A stretch of DNA of 64,000 nt. Origin: Oceanicola sp. (GTDB taxonomy: Bacteria; Pseudomonadota; Alphaproteobacteria; Rhodobacterales; Rhodobacteraceae). The stretch covers positions 2,225,246 through 2,289,245 of the forward strand of contig CP051231.1 in assembly GCA_017792405.1 (NCBI GenBank), read 5' to 3'. The position numbers and the translations under genes are program-made. The notes beneath the pieces are model-generated. The model had not been told where the DNA came from. It was given only the letters and a program-made list of their open reading frames with translations, and did no database searches. Numbering within the stretch: position 1 is the stretch's first letter; the number at the start of each line of letters is the position of its first letter. Of this stretch, positions 18,168 through 26,812 are shown in pieces.

Positions 18168-18241
18168 CAGAACGTCCGTCCTCCTCCCTGGGCGTTCTGT
18201 GACAAGGCGGCGATGCTCACCTCCTCCCGAGCATCGCCGCC
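18168..18241 (+). ncRNA. CcsR-like unit 2
   Basis: Hairpin A uses CAGAACG (18168-18174) with CGTTCTG (18193-18199); hairpin B is a perfect 13-bp stem 18206-18218/18229-18241. Class a unit (first loop GTCC, second stem closing CTC/GAG). Confidence 0.85.
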
Positions 18242-18253
18242 ACCCAAAGTTTC

Positions 18254-18324
18254 GGTCTCCGAGCCCTCTCCTCCTCCCTGGGCCGTGAGACCAGCGGCAG
18301 CCCACCTCCTCCCGGGCAGGCCGC
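18254..18324 (+). ncRNA. CcsR-like unit 3
   Basis: Hairpin A pairs GGTCTC (18254-18259) with GAGACC (18287-18292) plus an inner GCCC/GGGC; hairpin B pairs GCGGC (18294-18298) with GCCGC (18320-18324) plus an inner CCC/GGG. Class b unit (first loop TCTCC, second stem closing CCC/GGG). Confidence 0.85.
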
Positions 18325-18337
18325 ACCCAATTCGGTT

Positions 18338-18408
18338 TCGGTCCGCCCGACCTCCTCCCTGGGCGCCCGAGATCGGCGGTGATCTCACCTCCTCCCGAGG
18401 TCACCGCC
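18338..18408 (+). ncRNA. CcsR-like unit 4
   Basis: Hairpin A is TCGG plus CGCCC paired with GGGCG and CCGA; hairpin B pairs 18375-18386 with 18397-18408 with one G-U pair. Class a unit. Confidence 0.85.
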
Positions 18409-18420
18409 CCAGTTTCGGTT

Positions 18421-18492
18421 TCGGAGCGCCCTCTCCTCCTCCCTGGGCCTTCGAGATCCGGTGATGGCCCACCTCCTCCCGGGTTCATCACC
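18421..18492 (+). ncRNA. CcsR-like unit 5
   Basis: Hairpin A starts TCGG and closes with GCCC/GGGC; hairpin B pairs GGTGATG (18460-18466) with CATCACC (18486-18492). Class b unit, with the most divergent second stem among the class b copies. Confidence 0.85.
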
Positions 18493-18506
18493 ACCCAATA
18501 CGGTTT

Positions 18507-18577
18507 CGAGGCCCCCTCTCCTCCTCCCTGGGCCCTCGGGATCCGGCGGCAGCCCACCTCCTCCCGGGTATGTCGCC
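18507..18577 (+). ncRNA. CcsR-like unit 6
   Basis: Hairpin A pairs CGAGG (18507-18511) with CCTCG (18534-18538); hairpin B pairs GGCGGCA (18545-18551) with TGTCGCC (18571-18577). Class b unit; hairpin B and the following spacer are nearly identical to those of unit 8. Confidence 0.85.
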
Positions 18578-18590
18578 ACCCAATTCGGTT

Positions 18591-18662
18591 TCGGACGGCC
18601 CGTCCTCCTCCCTGGGCCACCCGAGATTGGCGGCGACCTCACCTCCTCCCGAGGTCGCCGCC
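18591..18662 (+). ncRNA. CcsR-like unit 7
   Basis: Hairpin A pairs TCGG and GCCC with GGGC and CCGA; hairpin B is a 12-bp stem ending at 18651-18662 (GAGGTCGCCGCC arm). Class a unit. Confidence 0.85.
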
Positions 18663-18677
18663 ACCCAAGTTCGGTTT

Positions 18678-18748
18678 CGGAGCGCCCTCTCCTCCTCCCT
18701 GGGCCTCCGGGATCCGGCGGCAGCCCACCTCCTCCCGGGCATGTCGCC
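18678..18748 (+). ncRNA. CcsR-like unit 8
   Basis: Hairpin A pairs CGGAG (18678-18682) with CTCCG (18705-18709); hairpin B closes with TGTCGCC (18742-18748). Class b unit, near duplicate of unit 6 in its second half. Confidence 0.85.
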
Positions 18749-18761
18749 ACCCAATTCGGTT

Positions 18762-18838
18762 TCGGCCCGCCCGTCCTCCTCCCTGGGCAGCCGGAAGCAT
18801 AGGGGCGGCGCCTCACCTCCTCCCGAGGCAGCCGCCCC
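18762..18838 (+). ncRNA. CcsR-like unit 9
   Basis: Hairpin A pairs TCGGC and GCCC with GGGC and GCCGGA; hairpin B pairs a GGGGCGGC arm with GCCGCCCC (18831-18838). Class a unit, slightly longer than the others. Confidence 0.85.
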
Positions 18839-18867
18839 ACCCTTCCTTCGGGTCGGGATCCAGAATT

Positions 18868-18943
18868 CAGGCGCCCGTCCTCCTCCCTGGGCGATCTGAT
18901 ATCGGCGGCGATGCTCACCTCCTCCCGAGCATCGCCGCTTTTC
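18868..18943 (+). ncRNA. CcsR-like unit 10 with terminator
   Basis: Hairpin A pairs CGCCC with GGGCG inside a CAG/CTG base; hairpin B is a GCGGCGATGCTC stem paired up to 18938 and followed by TTTTCATTT. The second hairpin therefore doubles as the intrinsic terminator of the array. Class a unit, closest to unit 2. Confidence 0.85.
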
Positions 18944-18989
18944 ATTTCCGCCTCCGCCCTACATGGTCGCCTCAACCAAGGAGGCCCCC

Positions 18990-19874
18990 ATGCGCATTCT
19001 CTTCACCGGCGGCTCCGGCAAGGCCGGCCGTCACGCCACCCGCTACCTGATCGAGCAAGGACACCGGGTTCTGAACGTCGATCAAACCCCGTCTGACGTG
19101 GAGGGCGTATTCAACCGCATCGCCGACATCACCGATCTCGGCGCGATGCACGATGCCATGCAGGCCTATGCCGATTTCGATGAGCTCGAGCCGGGCACCG
19201 GCGTCCCGTCCTTCGACGCCGTGGTGCATTTCGCCGCCGTCCCCCGGATCATGGTCACCGGCGATGCGGAGTGCTTCCGCGTCAACACGCTCGGCACCTA
19301 CAACGTCATCGACGCCGCGCTCAAAGCCGGGGTCCGCAAGGTGATCTTCGCCAGTTCCGAAACCACCTATGGCGTCTGCTTCGCCGATGGCGAGCGCAAG
19401 CCCGAGTATATCCCGGTCGACGAGGCCCACCCTACGGAGCCCGAAGACAGCTACGCTATGTCAAAGGTCGTGAACGAGGCCACCGCCCGCAGCTTCCAGC
19501 GCCGCTCCGGGGCCGACATTTACGGCCTGCGCATCAACAACGTGATCGAGCCGCATGAATACGCCACGATGTTCCCCGGCTTCATCGACGCCCCCGAAAA
19601 GCGCCGCCGCAACATCTTCGCCTACATCGACGCCCGCGATCTCGGCCACATGGTCGACTGCTGCCTGAAGACCGACGGCCTCGGCTACGAGGTCTTCAAC
19701 GTCGCGAATGATACCCACTCCGTGTCCGCCCCCACGCAAGAGCTGATCGACCGCTTCTATCAGGGCGTCGAGCAGAAGCGCGAGATGGGCGAGCACGAGA
19801 CCTTCTACACCAACGAAAAGGCCAAACGGCTGGTCGGCTTCTCCCCCAAGCACGACTGGCGCGAAGAACTGTAG
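18990..19874 (+). CDS. NAD-dependent epimerase/dehydratase
   Basis: Extended-SDR nucleotide-sugar type epimerase or reductase, 294 aa, substrate unknown. The glycine-rich loop TGGSGKAGRHAT lies at residues 6-17, HFAAVPR near 75, the catalytic Ser around FASSETTYG, and YAMSK carries Tyr and Lys. The chosen ATG has AAGGAGG five bases upstream and gives MRILFTGGSG; an ATG nine codons earlier lacks this spacing. It follows the CcsR-array terminator and is therefore probably independently transcribed. Confidence 0.88.
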   Translation: MRILFTGGSGKAGRHATRYLIEQGHRVLNVDQTPSDVEGVFNRIADITDLGAMHDAMQAYADFDELEPGTGVPSFDAVVHFAAVPRIMVTGDAECFRVNTLGTYNVIDAALKAGVRKVIFASSETTYGVCFADGERKPEYIPVDEAHPTEPEDSYAMSKVVNEATARSFQRRSGADIYGLRINNVIEPHEYATMFPGFIDAPEKRRRNIFAYIDARDLGHMVDCCLKTDGLGYEVFNVANDTHSVSAPTQELIDRFYQGVEQKREMGEHETFYTNEKAKRLVGFSPKHDWREEL

Positions 19875-20058
19875 GTCGGGATCTGTCCCGACTCACCCCC
19901 GCTCAACGCGCAACCGCACCCAATCCGCCACCGTACGCTGCATTAGTTAACGCCGCCCCGCCCATACGTGCGTATGCATGGAATGTGCATCGGTTGTGCA
20001 TCACTTGTGCATCGGCCCCAGCGCAGGGTTAACGGCCTTTCGTAACCCCACCGAACGG

Positions 20059-22434
20059 TCAGAACGGGATGTCATCCGCCGCGCTTGCAGCAGGCACCAC
20101 GAACTTGGCCACGACCTTCTTCACACCGGCCTTTTCAAAAGCGATTTCAAGCTTGTCGCCCTCGATCCCGGTGATCGCGCCGTAGCCGAATTTCTGGTGG
20201 AACACCCGCTCACCAACCGAGTGCGACGAGACCGCCTCGGCGTCGATCACCATGTTCCGGCTCTCCTTCGGCTGGCTGACGCCCCGCACCTGCGCCCGCG
20301 CCTGCAAGCGCTTCCAACCGGGCGAGTTGTAGCCATCCGCGCGCGCCGCATCCTCATGTAATGTCGAGCGAATTTCGCCTCCGCCCATGCCGCCCATCCC
20401 GGCCCCGGCGGCCGCGCCATAGCCCCCGCCATAAAGGCCCGGAGGCGTCAGAACCTCCACATGCTCGCCCGGCAACTCGTCGATAAACCGGCTCGGCAAG
20501 GCACTCTGCCACTGGCCATAGATCCGACGGTTTCCCGCAAAGGAAATCGTGCAAAGCTCCTCGGCCCGGGTGATCCCCACATAGGCCAGCCGCCGTTCCT
20601 CCTCGAGCCCTTTCACACCGCTTTCATCCATGCTCCGCTGGCTCGGAAACAGCCCATCCTCCCAGCCCGGAAGGAACACGGCCGGAAACTCCAGCCCCTT
20701 CGCCGCATGCAGTGTCATGATAGAAACCTTCGGCCCGTCCTCCTCGCTCTCATTGTCCATGATGAGCGCGACGTGCTCCAGAAAGCCCTGCAAATTCTCA
20801 AAGGATTCCAGTGCCTTCACCAGCTCCTTCAGGTTCTCCAGCCGCCCGGGTGCCTCAGGCGTCTTGTCGTTCTGCCACATGTCGGTGTAGCCGGATTCCT
20901 CAAGAATCTGCTCGGCCAGTTCGATGTGATCGCCGTCATCCAGCGCCCCGCCGTGCCAGCGGCCAAACCCTTCCAGCAGCGCCCCGAGCTGCCCCTTGGC
21001 CTTGCCCGTCAGCTCGCCCGAAGCCACCAGAATCCGCGCACCCTCGAACAGCGAAACCCCGTTCGCCCGCGCCGCCCGCTGCATCTTCTGAATCGCCTTC
21101 TCGCCCAGCCCCCGTTTGGGCACATTGACGATCCGCTCGAACGCCAAGTCATCGTCCGGGCTGACAGCCACGCGGAAATAGGCCATCGCATCGCGGATCT
21201 CCATCCGCTCATAAAATCTTGGCCCGCCGATCACCTTGTAGGGCAGGCCGATGGTCAAGAAACGGTCTTCAAACGCCCGCATCTGGTGCGAGGCACGGAC
21301 GAGAATTGCACATTCGTTCAAGCCGACAGGCCGCATTCCCCGCGTGCCGCCGCCCATCGCTTCCAGCTCATCGCCAATCCAGCGGGCCTCCTCCTCGCCG
21401 TCCCAATGGCCGATGAGGCGCACCTTCTCGCCCTCCTCGGCCTCGGTCCAAAGCTCCTTGCCGAGCCTCCCCTTGTTGGCGGCAATCACCCCGGCAGCCG
21501 CACCCAGAATATGCGGCGTCGAACGGTAGTTCTGCTCCAGCCGCACCACATGCGCGCCGGGAAAATCCTTTTCAAACCGCAAGATGTTGCCCACCTCGGC
21601 ACCCCGCCAGCCATAGATCGACTGGTCGTCATCGCCCACGCAGCAGATGTTCTTGTGCCCCTGCGCCAAGAGCCGCAGCCACAGATACTGCGCCACGTTG
21701 GTATCCTGATACTCGTCCACGAGGATGTATTTGAACCAGCGCTGATACTGCGCCAGCACGTCCTCATGGGTCTGGAAAATCGTGACCATGTGCAGGAGCA
21801 GATCGCCGAAATCCACGGCGTTCAGCGTCTTGAGCCGCGCCTGATATTCCCGGTAGATCGCCACGCCCTTGTGGTCATAGGCCCCGGCCTCCGAGGTCGG
21901 CACCTTGTCGGGCGTCAGCGCCTTGTTCTTCCACTGGTCGATGATCCCGGCGAGCATCCGCGCGGGCCAGCGCTTGTCGTCGATATTGGCCGCCGCGACG
22001 AGCTGTTTAAGAAGCCTTAACTGGTCATCGGTATCAAGGATGGTGAAGTTGCTCTTGAGGCCCACCAGTTCGGCATGGCGGCGCAGCAGCTTCACGCAGA
22101 TCGCGTGAAAGGTGCCAAGCCACGGCATCCCTTCCACCGCCTGCCCCATCAGGCCCGCCACGCGGTCCTTCATTTCGCGGGCGGCCTTGTTGGTGAAGGT
22201 CACCGCGAGAATTTCGTTTGGTCGCGCCCGCTGCGTCAGCAGCAGATGCGCGATCCGCGTGGTCAGCGCCTTGGTCTTGCCCGTGCCGGCCCCGGCGAGC
22301 ATCAGCACCGGCCCGTCGAGCTGCTCGACGGCCTCGCGTTGCGCCGGGTTCAGCCCGTCAAGATAGGGCGCGGGTCGGGCGGCCACTGCCTGCTGTGACA
22401 GGCTCAGGGGCCGATCTGGCTCGATACTGCTCAT
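20059..22434 (-). CDS. ATP-dependent DNA helicase PcrA/UvrD (SF1A)
   Basis: 3'-5' DNA helicase of repair and replication restart, about 791 aa. Motifs in order: Q-motif region LNPAQREAVEQ, Walker A GAGTGKTKALTTRIA, Walker B DEYQDTN, GDDDQSIYGWRGAE, EQNYRS, and motif V/VI around TLHAAKGLEF and VGITRAEE. The C-terminus ends in a linker plus a short Tudor-like domain (GERVFHQKFGYG), as in PcrA. The start at 22434 matches family length but has no strong ribosome site; an ATG at 22530 preceded by GGGGGGA would add 32 residues. Transcribed divergently from pyruvate carboxylase. Confidence 0.93.
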   Translation of the reverse strand: MSSIEPDRPLSLSQQAVAARPAPYLDGLNPAQREAVEQLDGPVLMLAGAGTGKTKALTTRIAHLLLTQRARPNEILAVTFTNKAAREMKDRVAGLMGQAVEGMPWLGTFHAICVKLLRRHAELVGLKSNFTILDTDDQLRLLKQLVAAANIDDKRWPARMLAGIIDQWKNKALTPDKVPTSEAGAYDHKGVAIYREYQARLKTLNAVDFGDLLLHMVTIFQTHEDVLAQYQRWFKYILVDEYQDTNVAQYLWLRLLAQGHKNICCVGDDDQSIYGWRGAEVGNILRFEKDFPGAHVVRLEQNYRSTPHILGAAAGVIAANKGRLGKELWTEAEEGEKVRLIGHWDGEEEARWIGDELEAMGGGTRGMRPVGLNECAILVRASHQMRAFEDRFLTIGLPYKVIGGPRFYERMEIRDAMAYFRVAVSPDDDLAFERIVNVPKRGLGEKAIQKMQRAARANGVSLFEGARILVASGELTGKAKGQLGALLEGFGRWHGGALDDGDHIELAEQILEESGYTDMWQNDKTPEAPGRLENLKELVKALESFENLQGFLEHVALIMDNESEEDGPKVSIMTLHAAKGLEFPAVFLPGWEDGLFPSQRSMDESGVKGLEEERRLAYVGITRAEELCTISFAGNRRIYGQWQSALPSRFIDELPGEHVEVLTPPGLYGGGYGAAAGAGMGGMGGGEIRSTLHEDAARADGYNSPGWKRLQARAQVRGVSQPKESRNMVIDAEAVSSHSVGERVFHQKFGYGAITGIEGDKLEIAFEKAGVKKVVAKFVVPAASAADDIPF

Positions 22435-22521
22435 GCGCAAAACCATATCGCGTTGCGTCCCTGAGGGAAAGAGCGTGTTCACCTTGCGTTCCGCCGCAAA
22501 CCCGCTCTGGCAAATCTGCAG

Positions 22522-22595
22522 CTTCTGCATTGCAGCATCCCCCCTTTCACTTCTGTGAAATCTCCGTAACAATCATCCCTGCTGCAATGCAGAAG
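22522..22595. promoter_or_regulatory. 16-bp inverted repeat between pcrA/uvrD and pyc
   Basis: CTTCTGCATTGCAGCA at 22522-22537 is repeated in perfect inverse orientation at 22580-22595. Each arm also contains its own near-palindromic TGCATTGCA or TGCAATGCA core. The pair lies in the divergent promoter region, 13 bp from the pyc start, so it is a candidate operator. No binding protein is identified. Confidence 0.6.
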
Positions 22596-22608
22596 AACGG
22601 GGAGAACC

Positions 22609-25600
22609 ATGGCCGAATTCAACAAGATCCTGATCGCGAACCGGGGCGAAATCGCCATCCGGATCATGCGGGCGGCCAACGAGCTGGGCAAAAAGACGGT
22701 CGCCGTCTACGCCGAAGAAGACAAGCTCGGCCTCCATCGTTTCAAGGCCGATGAGGCCTATCGCATCGGCGAAGGCCTTGGCCCCGTGGCCGCTTATCTT
22801 TCCATCGAAGAGATGATCCGCGTCGCCAAGATGAGCGGCGCCGACGCGATCCACCCCGGCTACGGGCTGCTCTCCGAGAACCCGCAATTCGTCGATGCCT
22901 GCGAGGAAAACGGCATCAAGTTCATCGGCCCCAAGGCCGAAACCATGCGCAAGCTCGGCGACAAGGCAAGCGCCCGCAAGGTCGCCATCGAGGCTGGTGT
23001 TCCGGTGATCCCGGCAACTGAAGTGTTGGGCGACGACATGGACGCCATCGCCAAGGAGGCCGAAGAAATCGGCTACCCGCTGATGCTCAAGGCCAGCTGG
23101 GGCGGTGGTGGCCGGGGCATGCGCCCGATCAACAAGCCCTCGGAATTGAAGGAGAAAATCCTCGAAGGCCGCCGCGAGGCCGAGGCCGCCTTCGGCAACG
23201 GCGAGGGCTATCTGGAAAAGATGATCACCCGTGCCCGCCACGTCGAGGTGCAGATCCTCGGCGACAGCATGGGCAACATCTACCACCTCTGGGAGCGCGA
23301 CTGCTCGGTGCAGCGCCGCAACCAGAAAGTGGTCGAGCGGGCCCCCGCCCCCTACCTCTCCGAAGCCCAGCGCGAAGATCTCTGCAACCTCGGCAAGAAG
23401 ATCTGCGAGCACGTGAATTACGAGTGCGCGGGCACCGTCGAGTTCCTGATGGATATGGAGACCGGCAAGTTCTACTTCATCGAGGTGAACCCCCGCGTGC
23501 AGGTCGAGCATACGGTAACCGAAGAAGTGACCGGCATCGACATCGTGCAGGCCCAGATCAAGATCGCCGAGGGCAAGTCACTGATCGAGGCCACCGGCAC
23601 CGCGTCGCAGTATGACGTGCGCCTCAACGGCCACGCGCTGCAGTGCCGCGTGACAACCGAAGACCCGCTGAACAACTTCATCCCCGACTATGGCCGCCTC
23701 ACCGCCTACCGCTCCGCCACCGGCATGGGCATCCGGCTCGATGGCGGAACCGCCTACGCGGGCGGGGTCATCACCCGCTACTACGACTCGCTGCTCACCA
23801 AGGTCACCGCCTGGGCGCCCACGCCGGAAGCCGCCATCGCCCGGATGGACCGTGCCCTGCGCGAGTTCCGCATCCGCGGTGTGTCCACCAACATCGCCTT
23901 CGTCGAGAACCTGCTGAAGCACCCCACCTTCACCGGCAATACCTACACCACCAAGTTCATCGACGAGACGCCGGAACTCTTTGATTTCAAACGCCGCCGC
24001 GACCGTGCCACCAAAATCCTGCGCTACATCGCCGACATCACCGTGAACGGCCACCCGGAGACCGCAGGCCGCCCGAGGCCCGCCGAGGCCAAGCCGCCCA
24101 AGGCCCCTGCGAGCCGGGTGAAGGCTCCCGCGGCGGGCACGCTCAACATCCTGCAGGAGAAAGGCCCCAAGGCGGTGGCCGACTGGATGAAGGAGCAGAA
24201 ACAGCTCCTCATCACCGACACCACCATGCGCGACGGCCACCAATCGCTGCTCGCCACCCGCATGCGCTCGATCGACATGATCCGCGTCGCCCCTGCCTAT
24301 GCCGCCAACCTGCCGCAACTCTTCTCCGTGGAATGCTGGGGCGGCGCCACTTTCGACGTGGCCTACCGCTTCCTGCAGGAATGTCCCTGGCAGCGCCTGC
24401 GCGACATTCGCGCCGCCATGCCCAACATCATGACCCAGATGCTCCTGCGCGCCTCCAACGGCGTGGGCTACACCAACTACCCCGACAACGTGGTGGAGAG
24501 CTTCGTGAAGCAGGCCGCCGAGTCCGGTGTCGATGTGTTCCGCGTCTTCGACTCGCTCAACTGGGTCGAGAACATGCGCGTGGCGATGGATGCCGTAGGT
24601 GAGAGCGGCAAGATCATCGAGGGCACCGTCTGCTACACCGGCAACGTGCTGGACCCGGAGCGCGCCAAATATGACGTGAAGTACTACGTTGATATGGCGA
24701 AAGAATTGGAAAAGGCCGGCGCGCACGTGCTCGGCCTCAAGGACATGGCCGGGCTGCTGAAGCCTGCCGCCGCCAAGGTGCTGATCCCGGCGCTGAAGGA
24801 TGCGGTGGATATCCCGATCCACTTCCACACCCACGACACCGCCGGCATCGCCTGCGGCACCATCCTCGCTGCCGCCGAGGCGGGCGTGGATGCGGTGGAT
24901 TGCGCGATGGATGCGCTCTCAGGCAACACCTCTCAGGCCACCCTCGGCACCGTGGTCGAGGCCCTGCAATATACCGACCGGGATACCGGGCTCGACATCG
25001 GCGCAATCCGCGAGATCTCCGACTACTGGGAGTCTGTCCGCGCCCATTACGCCGCCTTCGAGAGCGGCCTTCAGGCGCCCGCTTCCGAGGTCTACCTGCA
25101 CGAGATGCCCGGTGGCCAGTTCACCAACCTCAAGGCGCAGGCGCGCTCGATGGGGCTGGAGGAGCGCTGGCACGAGGTCGCCCAGATGTATGCCGACGTG
25201 AACCAGATGTTCGGCGATATCGTGAAGGTCACCCCCTCCTCCAAGGTGGTGGGCGACATGGCGCTTATGATGGTGTCTCAAGGGCTTACCCGCTCCGATG
25301 TCGAAGATCCCAAGCGCGAGGTCGCCTTCCCCGACTCCGTGATCGACATGATGAAAGGCAACCTCGGCCTTCCCCCCGGCGGCTGGCCCGAGGCCATTCA
25401 GGAAAAGGTGCTGAAAGGCGAGAAGCCCCTCACCGAGCGAGCCGGCAAATCGATGAAACCGATCGATCTGGAAGCCACCCGCAAGGAGGCCTCCGAGAAG
25501 CTGGGCTTCGATTTGGATGACGAGGATCTCAACGGCTACCTAATGTATCCCAAGGTCTTCTCCGATTATGCTGCCCGGCATGAGGAGTATGGCCCCGTCC

Positions 25601-26046
25601 GCACCCTGCCGACCGATACGTTTTTCTATGGCATGGAGCCGGGCGACGAGATCAGCGTCGAGATCGACCCGGGCAAGACGCTGGAAATCCGTATGTCGGC
25701 CCAGGGTGAGACCAACGAAGAAGGCATCGCCCGCGTTTTCTTCGAGCTCAACGGCCAGCCCCGCACCGTGCGCATTCCCGACCGCCGGGTGACGGCGGCG
25801 GTGCAGGCCCGCCCCAAGGCGGAACTCGGCAACGAAAACCACATCGGCGCGCCGATGCCCGGCTCCGTGGCTTCCGTTGGCGTGACCGCGGGCCAGAAGG
25901 TCAGCGCAGGCGACCTGCTGCTCACCATCGAGGCGATGAAGATGGAAACCGGCCTCCACGCCGAGCGCGATGCGACGGTCAAGGCCATCCACATCGCCCC
26001 CGGCGACCAGATCGACGCCAAGGATCTGCTGGTCGAGTTGGAGTAA
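22609..26046 (+). CDS. pyc: Pyruvate carboxylase
   Basis: Biotin-dependent anaplerotic enzyme converting pyruvate, bicarbonate and ATP to oxaloacetate; 1145 aa, full length. The N-terminal biotin carboxylase/ATP-grasp domain (about 1-455) shows GGGGRGMR, the QRRNQKVVERAPAP motif and EVNPRVQVEHTVTEE. The carboxyltransferase TIM barrel starts at TDTTMRDGHQSLLATRMR (about 535) and includes THDTAG. The C-terminal biotinyl domain has EAMKMET with the biotinylated Lys at about 1111. Start ATG follows GGGGAGAACC. It is an alpha4 single-chain type, as in other Rhodobacterales. Confidence 0.98.
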   Translation: MAEFNKILIANRGEIAIRIMRAANELGKKTVAVYAEEDKLGLHRFKADEAYRIGEGLGPVAAYLSIEEMIRVAKMSGADAIHPGYGLLSENPQFVDACEENGIKFIGPKAETMRKLGDKASARKVAIEAGVPVIPATEVLGDDMDAIAKEAEEIGYPLMLKASWGGGGRGMRPINKPSELKEKILEGRREAEAAFGNGEGYLEKMITRARHVEVQILGDSMGNIYHLWERDCSVQRRNQKVVERAPAPYLSEAQREDLCNLGKKICEHVNYECAGTVEFLMDMETGKFYFIEVNPRVQVEHTVTEEVTGIDIVQAQIKIAEGKSLIEATGTASQYDVRLNGHALQCRVTTEDPLNNFIPDYGRLTAYRSATGMGIRLDGGTAYAGGVITRYYDSLLTKVTAWAPTPEAAIARMDRALREFRIRGVSTNIAFVENLLKHPTFTGNTYTTKFIDETPELFDFKRRRDRATKILRYIADITVNGHPETAGRPRPAEAKPPKAPASRVKAPAAGTLNILQEKGPKAVADWMKEQKQLLITDTTMRDGHQSLLATRMRSIDMIRVAPAYAANLPQLFSVECWGGATFDVAYRFLQECPWQRLRDIRAAMPNIMTQMLLRASNGVGYTNYPDNVVESFVKQAAESGVDVFRVFDSLNWVENMRVAMDAVGESGKIIEGTVCYTGNVLDPERAKYDVKYYVDMAKELEKAGAHVLGLKDMAGLLKPAAAKVLIPALKDAVDIPIHFHTHDTAGIACGTILAAAEAGVDAVDCAMDALSGNTSQATLGTVVEALQYTDRDTGLDIGAIREISDYWESVRAHYAAFESGLQAPASEVYLHEMPGGQFTNLKAQARSMGLEERWHEVAQMYADVNQMFGDIVKVTPSSKVVGDMALMMVSQGLTRSDVEDPKREVAFPDSVIDMMKGNLGLPPGGWPEAIQEKVLKGEKPLTERAGKSMKPIDLEATRKEASEKLGFDLDDEDLNGYLMYPKVFSDYAARHEEYGPVRTLPTDTFFYGMEPGDEISVEIDPGKTLEIRMSAQGETNEEGIARVFFELNGQPRTVRIPDRRVTAAVQARPKAELGNENHIGAPMPGSVASVGVTAGQKVSAGDLLLTIEAMKMETGLHAERDATVKAIHIAPGDQIDAKDLLVELE

Positions 26047-26151
26047 AGGCGCGGCACACTGTCACCACCGCCGGGCCAATGCCCCGGGCGGTGCGTTTTG
26101 CCGCAAAATATGCTATGTTTTTCCGGTCAGTGGCACCCGGGAGACGGCACC

Positions 26152-26739
26152 ATGCAGATCCAGTTCGAGGCTCACCGGCTCGCCGAGGCGCTCTCTGCCC
26201 TGCTCTGGTCCGGCCGAACCTACCGGCTCGGCGCAAAACTCGGCCTTGGCATCACCCCTGCCCGCGCCCGCGAGAATGCCGGCGCGATCGATTGCTCGGG
26301 CTTCACCCGTTGGGTGCTCCACCATGCGAGCAACGGCCATCTCTCCCTGAGTGGCGGCACCATGAGCCAGCGCGCCCAACTCGAGGCACTTGGCTACGAG
26401 CCTGTTCCCACAGAGGAAATCGCCGCGCGGCAGTTACGCGAAGACCAGCACCTGCGCATCGGCTTTCGCGGCACCGAGTATGCCCGCAACGCCGATGGCA
26501 GCTACGCGCGAGACGGCGACAGGCTAGTGGTCGAAGAGGTTGGCCATGTCTGGCTGGTGATCGATGGCATGACCTTCGAAAGCAGCGAGCGGCTCAACGG
26601 AAACGGCCCGATGGTGACCGACAGCAGGGACCAGCGCCCAGATGGCGACTACCTGTTCAACCTCGGCCCGGTGCCGGGGTGGCGCCAATCCAGTTACGAT
26701 ATCCTCTTTGCCCATGACGCCGCTCTGAACCACGCCTGA
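26152..26739 (+). CDS. NlpC/P60-like cysteine hydrolase domain protein
   Basis: Predicted papain-fold protein, 195 aa, with the nucleophile motif IDCSGFTRWV at about residue 44 and a His in VGHVWLVIDG. This fits the Cys/His pair of NlpC/P60 or CHAP-like amidases. There is no signal peptide, so periplasmic peptidoglycan hydrolysis is not assured. The ATG at 26152 (MQIQFEAHRLAEAL) was chosen because the earlier in-frame start extends into the intergenic sequence after pyc. Substrate unknown. Confidence 0.65.
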   Translation: MQIQFEAHRLAEALSALLWSGRTYRLGAKLGLGITPARARENAGAIDCSGFTRWVLHHASNGHLSLSGGTMSQRAQLEALGYEPVPTEEIAARQLREDQHLRIGFRGTEYARNADGSYARDGDRLVVEEVGHVWLVIDGMTFESSERLNGNGPMVTDSRDQRPDGDYLFNLGPVPGWRQSSYDILFAHDAALNHA

Positions 26740-26812
26740 GGCCACCCTTAGAAACGGCGTTGAAGCCCGCCCCGCTCTGATGTCAGATGCAACCATTGCA
26801 AGCGGAGGGGCC

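Larger units (their letters stand above)
18061..18943 (+). repeat. Tandem array of ten CcsR-type sRNA units
   Basis: Ten consecutive units of about 71-77 bp, spaced 81-107 bp apart, each made of two stem-loops with CCTCCTCCC in the loop. That gives twenty copies, at 18073, 18111, 18180, 18220, 18270, 18305, 18351, 18388, 18435, 18472, 18520, 18557, 18604, 18642, 18691, 18728, 18775, 18816, 18879 and 18918. CCUCCUCCC is the hallmark of the CcsR (cuckoo) sRNAs of Alphaproteobacteria. R. sphaeroides is reported to carry four copies behind a DUF1127 gene. A single final hairpin followed by TTTTCATTT ends the array, so it is probably one transcript with the DUF1127 gene, processed into units. Confidence 0.9.

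Noticed and set aside
18061..18943. CRISPR-like reading of the tandem repeats
   Set aside because: The repeated element is itself a pair of variable-stem hairpins, with no constant direct repeat and unique spacer pattern and no cas genes.
18379..19050. Open frames running through the sRNA array
   Set aside because: They translate to repetitive Pro/Ser/Arg strings with no ribosome sites; the conserved features are hairpins, not codons.
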